DNA of 43,422 bases from Pseudaquidulcibacter sp964443435. Its GTDB lineage: Bacteria > Pseudomonadota > Alphaproteobacteria > Caulobacterales > Aquidulcibacteraceae. A program made the translations under genes and the position numbers. The stretch spans positions 1 to 43,422 of the forward strand of contig CAYUCW010000013.1 of assembly GCA_964443435.1 (NCBI GenBank). The letters are read 5' to 3'. The stretch's first letter is position 1; every line of letters starts with the position of its first letter. Of the stretch, positions 42,275 through 43,422 are shown in pieces. The notes beneath the pieces are model-generated. The model was not told where the DNA came from. It did no database searches and was given only the letters and a program-made list of their open reading frames with translations.

Positions 42275-43422
42275 TCAATTTTGCTTTTTCGGTTTTAAGC
42301 GGCTTAATAAAGCATTCAGATGGGTCTGATCATTTTTATATTGACCTGTAAGCGCATAAATATAAATATTTATCCCTGAACGAATTGCCATTTCTCCATT
42401 TGGCTTTGCCCAAGCTTCTGCAAAATCACCATTCGTAATTATAATCGGGCTTACGCCATCATTTTGAGTTTTTAAAAATGATTGATTGGCAATTTTAATT
42501 TCGCAATTTCCATACCTGCCATAAAAATTATTTAATAAATAATAGGATTTAAATAAAACCGACTCGCTTTTTATTGTTTCAAGATTGGGGATATTAAGGC
42601 CACTTATGGCAAGACCTAGGATATTATTAGAACTTACCGAAGAACGCGATTGCCCGCGCGTATCTATAAATAAGATTCCACCATTATTAATATATTGATT
42701 TAATTTGATTTTATTAGCCTGACTAAGGGCTTGCATATTATTTGGTAAATACCAATAAATAATCGGATATTTTTGTATATCTATAGTATTTAAATCTATC
42801 CCTATCGCGCCAATAGGCTCATAATTAGTTCTTTCTTTAAGTGCATTTGCAAGTGCCCCAAGCCCAAGCTTGGCTTTATTATCATGACTAGTGTCATTTG
42901 AAAGAATATAAGGCAAAGCGATATTTTGCGCATTTGCTTGATTAGGAAATGGAAATAAAAAGAATAAAAGCCAAATTGCGTTAAATTTTTTCATTCTTGA
43001 ACTTAGGATATTATCCATAAATAATAAAATACAAATTATAAAAATTAGGATTTTCGAGTAATTACTTAAACCAGATTTTTCCATATTAATTTCTTTAATA
43101 CCGCTTGTATTTAAAGGTTTAATTTTAAAATTTTTTGGCACGGCTTGAATTATTTTTATATAATTTTCCGCTTCATAAATTCCAGGTGGGTAATCAAGAT
43201 TTGATGATTGAATATTAAAATTTGGCGGCATTGAAGCAATGTTTTCAGGTGCAACAAAATTACCATAGCCATCAAGAATAAGTTTGGCATTAAAACTTAA
43301 ATTTGTATTGCCTATAAGATTATTGATTTTCCCTTCGGGCTCAATTGCAATTAAATGCCTAAGTATTTTTACCTGAAGCCCAGATAAGGCAAAGCCCGAC
43401 CAATCGGGGGAAGCACTTGTAT
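42275..43422 (-). CDS. DUF4159 domain membrane protein (5' end off window)
   Basis: Open frame from beyond the window edge to TGA 42275, about 382 codons visible. The part before residue 318 from the end (SPDWSGFALSGLQVKILRHL, LILDGYGNFVAPENIASM) continues without a stop, so the ATG at 43231 is internal, not the true start. A membrane segment (KILIFIICILLFMDNIL), a second hydrophobic stretch (AIWLLFFLFPFPNQANAQ), then DUF4159 (LGALANALKERTNYEPIGAI, INNGGILFIDTRGQSRSSVS, YALTGQYKNDQ). The missing N-terminus probably carries a BatA-type domain. Read just before the VWA-type gene, as one operon. Confidence 0.8.
   Translation of the reverse strand, partial: TSASPDWSGFALSGLQVKILRHLIAIEPEGKINNLIGNTNLSFNAKLILDGYGNFVAPENIASMPPNFNIQSSNLDYPPGIYEAENYIKIIQAVPKNFKIKPLNTSGIKEINMEKSGLSNYSKILIFIICILLFMDNILSSRMKKFNAIWLLFFLFPFPNQANAQNIALPYILSNDTSHDNKAKLGLGALANALKERTNYEPIGAIGIDLNTIDIQKYPIIYWYLPNNMQALSQANKIKLNQYINNGGILFIDTRGQSRSSVSSNNILGLAISGLNIPNLETIKSESVLFKSYYLLNNFYGRYGNCEIKIANQSFLKTQNDGVSPIIITNGDFAEAWAKPNGEMAIRSGINIYIYALTGQYKNDQTHLNALLSRLKPKKQN

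Noticed and set aside
1..43422. CRISPR arrays, tRNA genes, insertion sequences, prophage or toxin-antitoxin modules
   Set aside because: None visible: no regularly spaced direct repeats, cloverleaf-like segments, transposase or integrase. The XRE/membrane pair was considered as toxin-antitoxin, but the four-helix protein looks too long and structured for a typical small membrane toxin.

Overview
The window is a compact, visibly AT-rich piece of an alphaproteobacterial chromosome. About three quarters of it (1-31227) is a flagellar cluster. The class assignment rests on three things. The order fliF-fliG-fliH/flbE-fliN-flbD-flhA, with sciP next to flgE and fliF, is Caulobacter-like. A SciP (DUF1153) protein is present, and SciP is tied to the CtrA cell-cycle regulator. 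MotE and a DUF6468 protein sit beside fliL-fliM, as in many Rhodospirillales-type genomes. Three runs of exactly 100 N (18232-18331, 36470-36569, 40579-40678) each interrupt genes, so this is a draft or metagenome scaffold.

Layout. Minus strand 1-12723: fliK, flgD, flgE, sciP, fliF, fliG, fliH, fliN, flbD, flhA and flhF (flhF runs off the left edge); these are hook, export and switch genes plus the late regulator FlbD. Plus strand 13187-16247: flgK-flgL (hook-filament junction), followed by a periplasmic beta-carbonic anhydrase and mnmA (broken by the first gap). Minus strand 18332-21403: flgF-flgG-flgA-flgH (rod, P-ring chaperone, L-ring). Plus strand 21646-28793: fliL-fliM-DUF6468-motE and a 1255-residue secreted TPR protein. 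Minus strand 28794-29880: fliO-fliP. Plus strand 30037-31227: flgB-flgC-fliE. The rest (31431-43422) is accessory or housekeeping: a DUF5654 membrane protein, LemA with two TPM-domain proteins, an XRE regulator with a four-helix membrane partner, glutamyl-Q tRNA(Asp) synthetase, an HNH nuclease, a DUF1993 protein, an XpaC-family protein, an acyltransferase, an MFS exporter, a GNAT acetyltransferase, and two large membrane proteins of the DUF4159/VWA type.

How it works together. The intergenic DNA carries a readable two-tier flagellar circuit. CtrA-type boxes (TTAA-N7-TTAA) lie between fliO and flgB and between flgF and fliL, with near-matches upstream of sciP and fliF. Sigma-54 -24/-12 elements (GG-N10-GC) lie upstream of fliK-flgD, flgK-flgL, flgF-flgG-flgA-flgH and probably flgE. 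A palindrome resembling the Caulobacter ftr element (CGGCAA/TTGCCG) sits between flgF and fliL. The activator (FlbD) and the CtrA antagonist (SciP) are both encoded here, so most of the regulatory loop is local. fliQ, fliR, flhB, fliI, fliJ, flgI, the motor genes and flagellin are not in the window.

No tRNA, rRNA, CRISPR array, insertion sequence or prophage was seen. All site calls are by eye and unscored.
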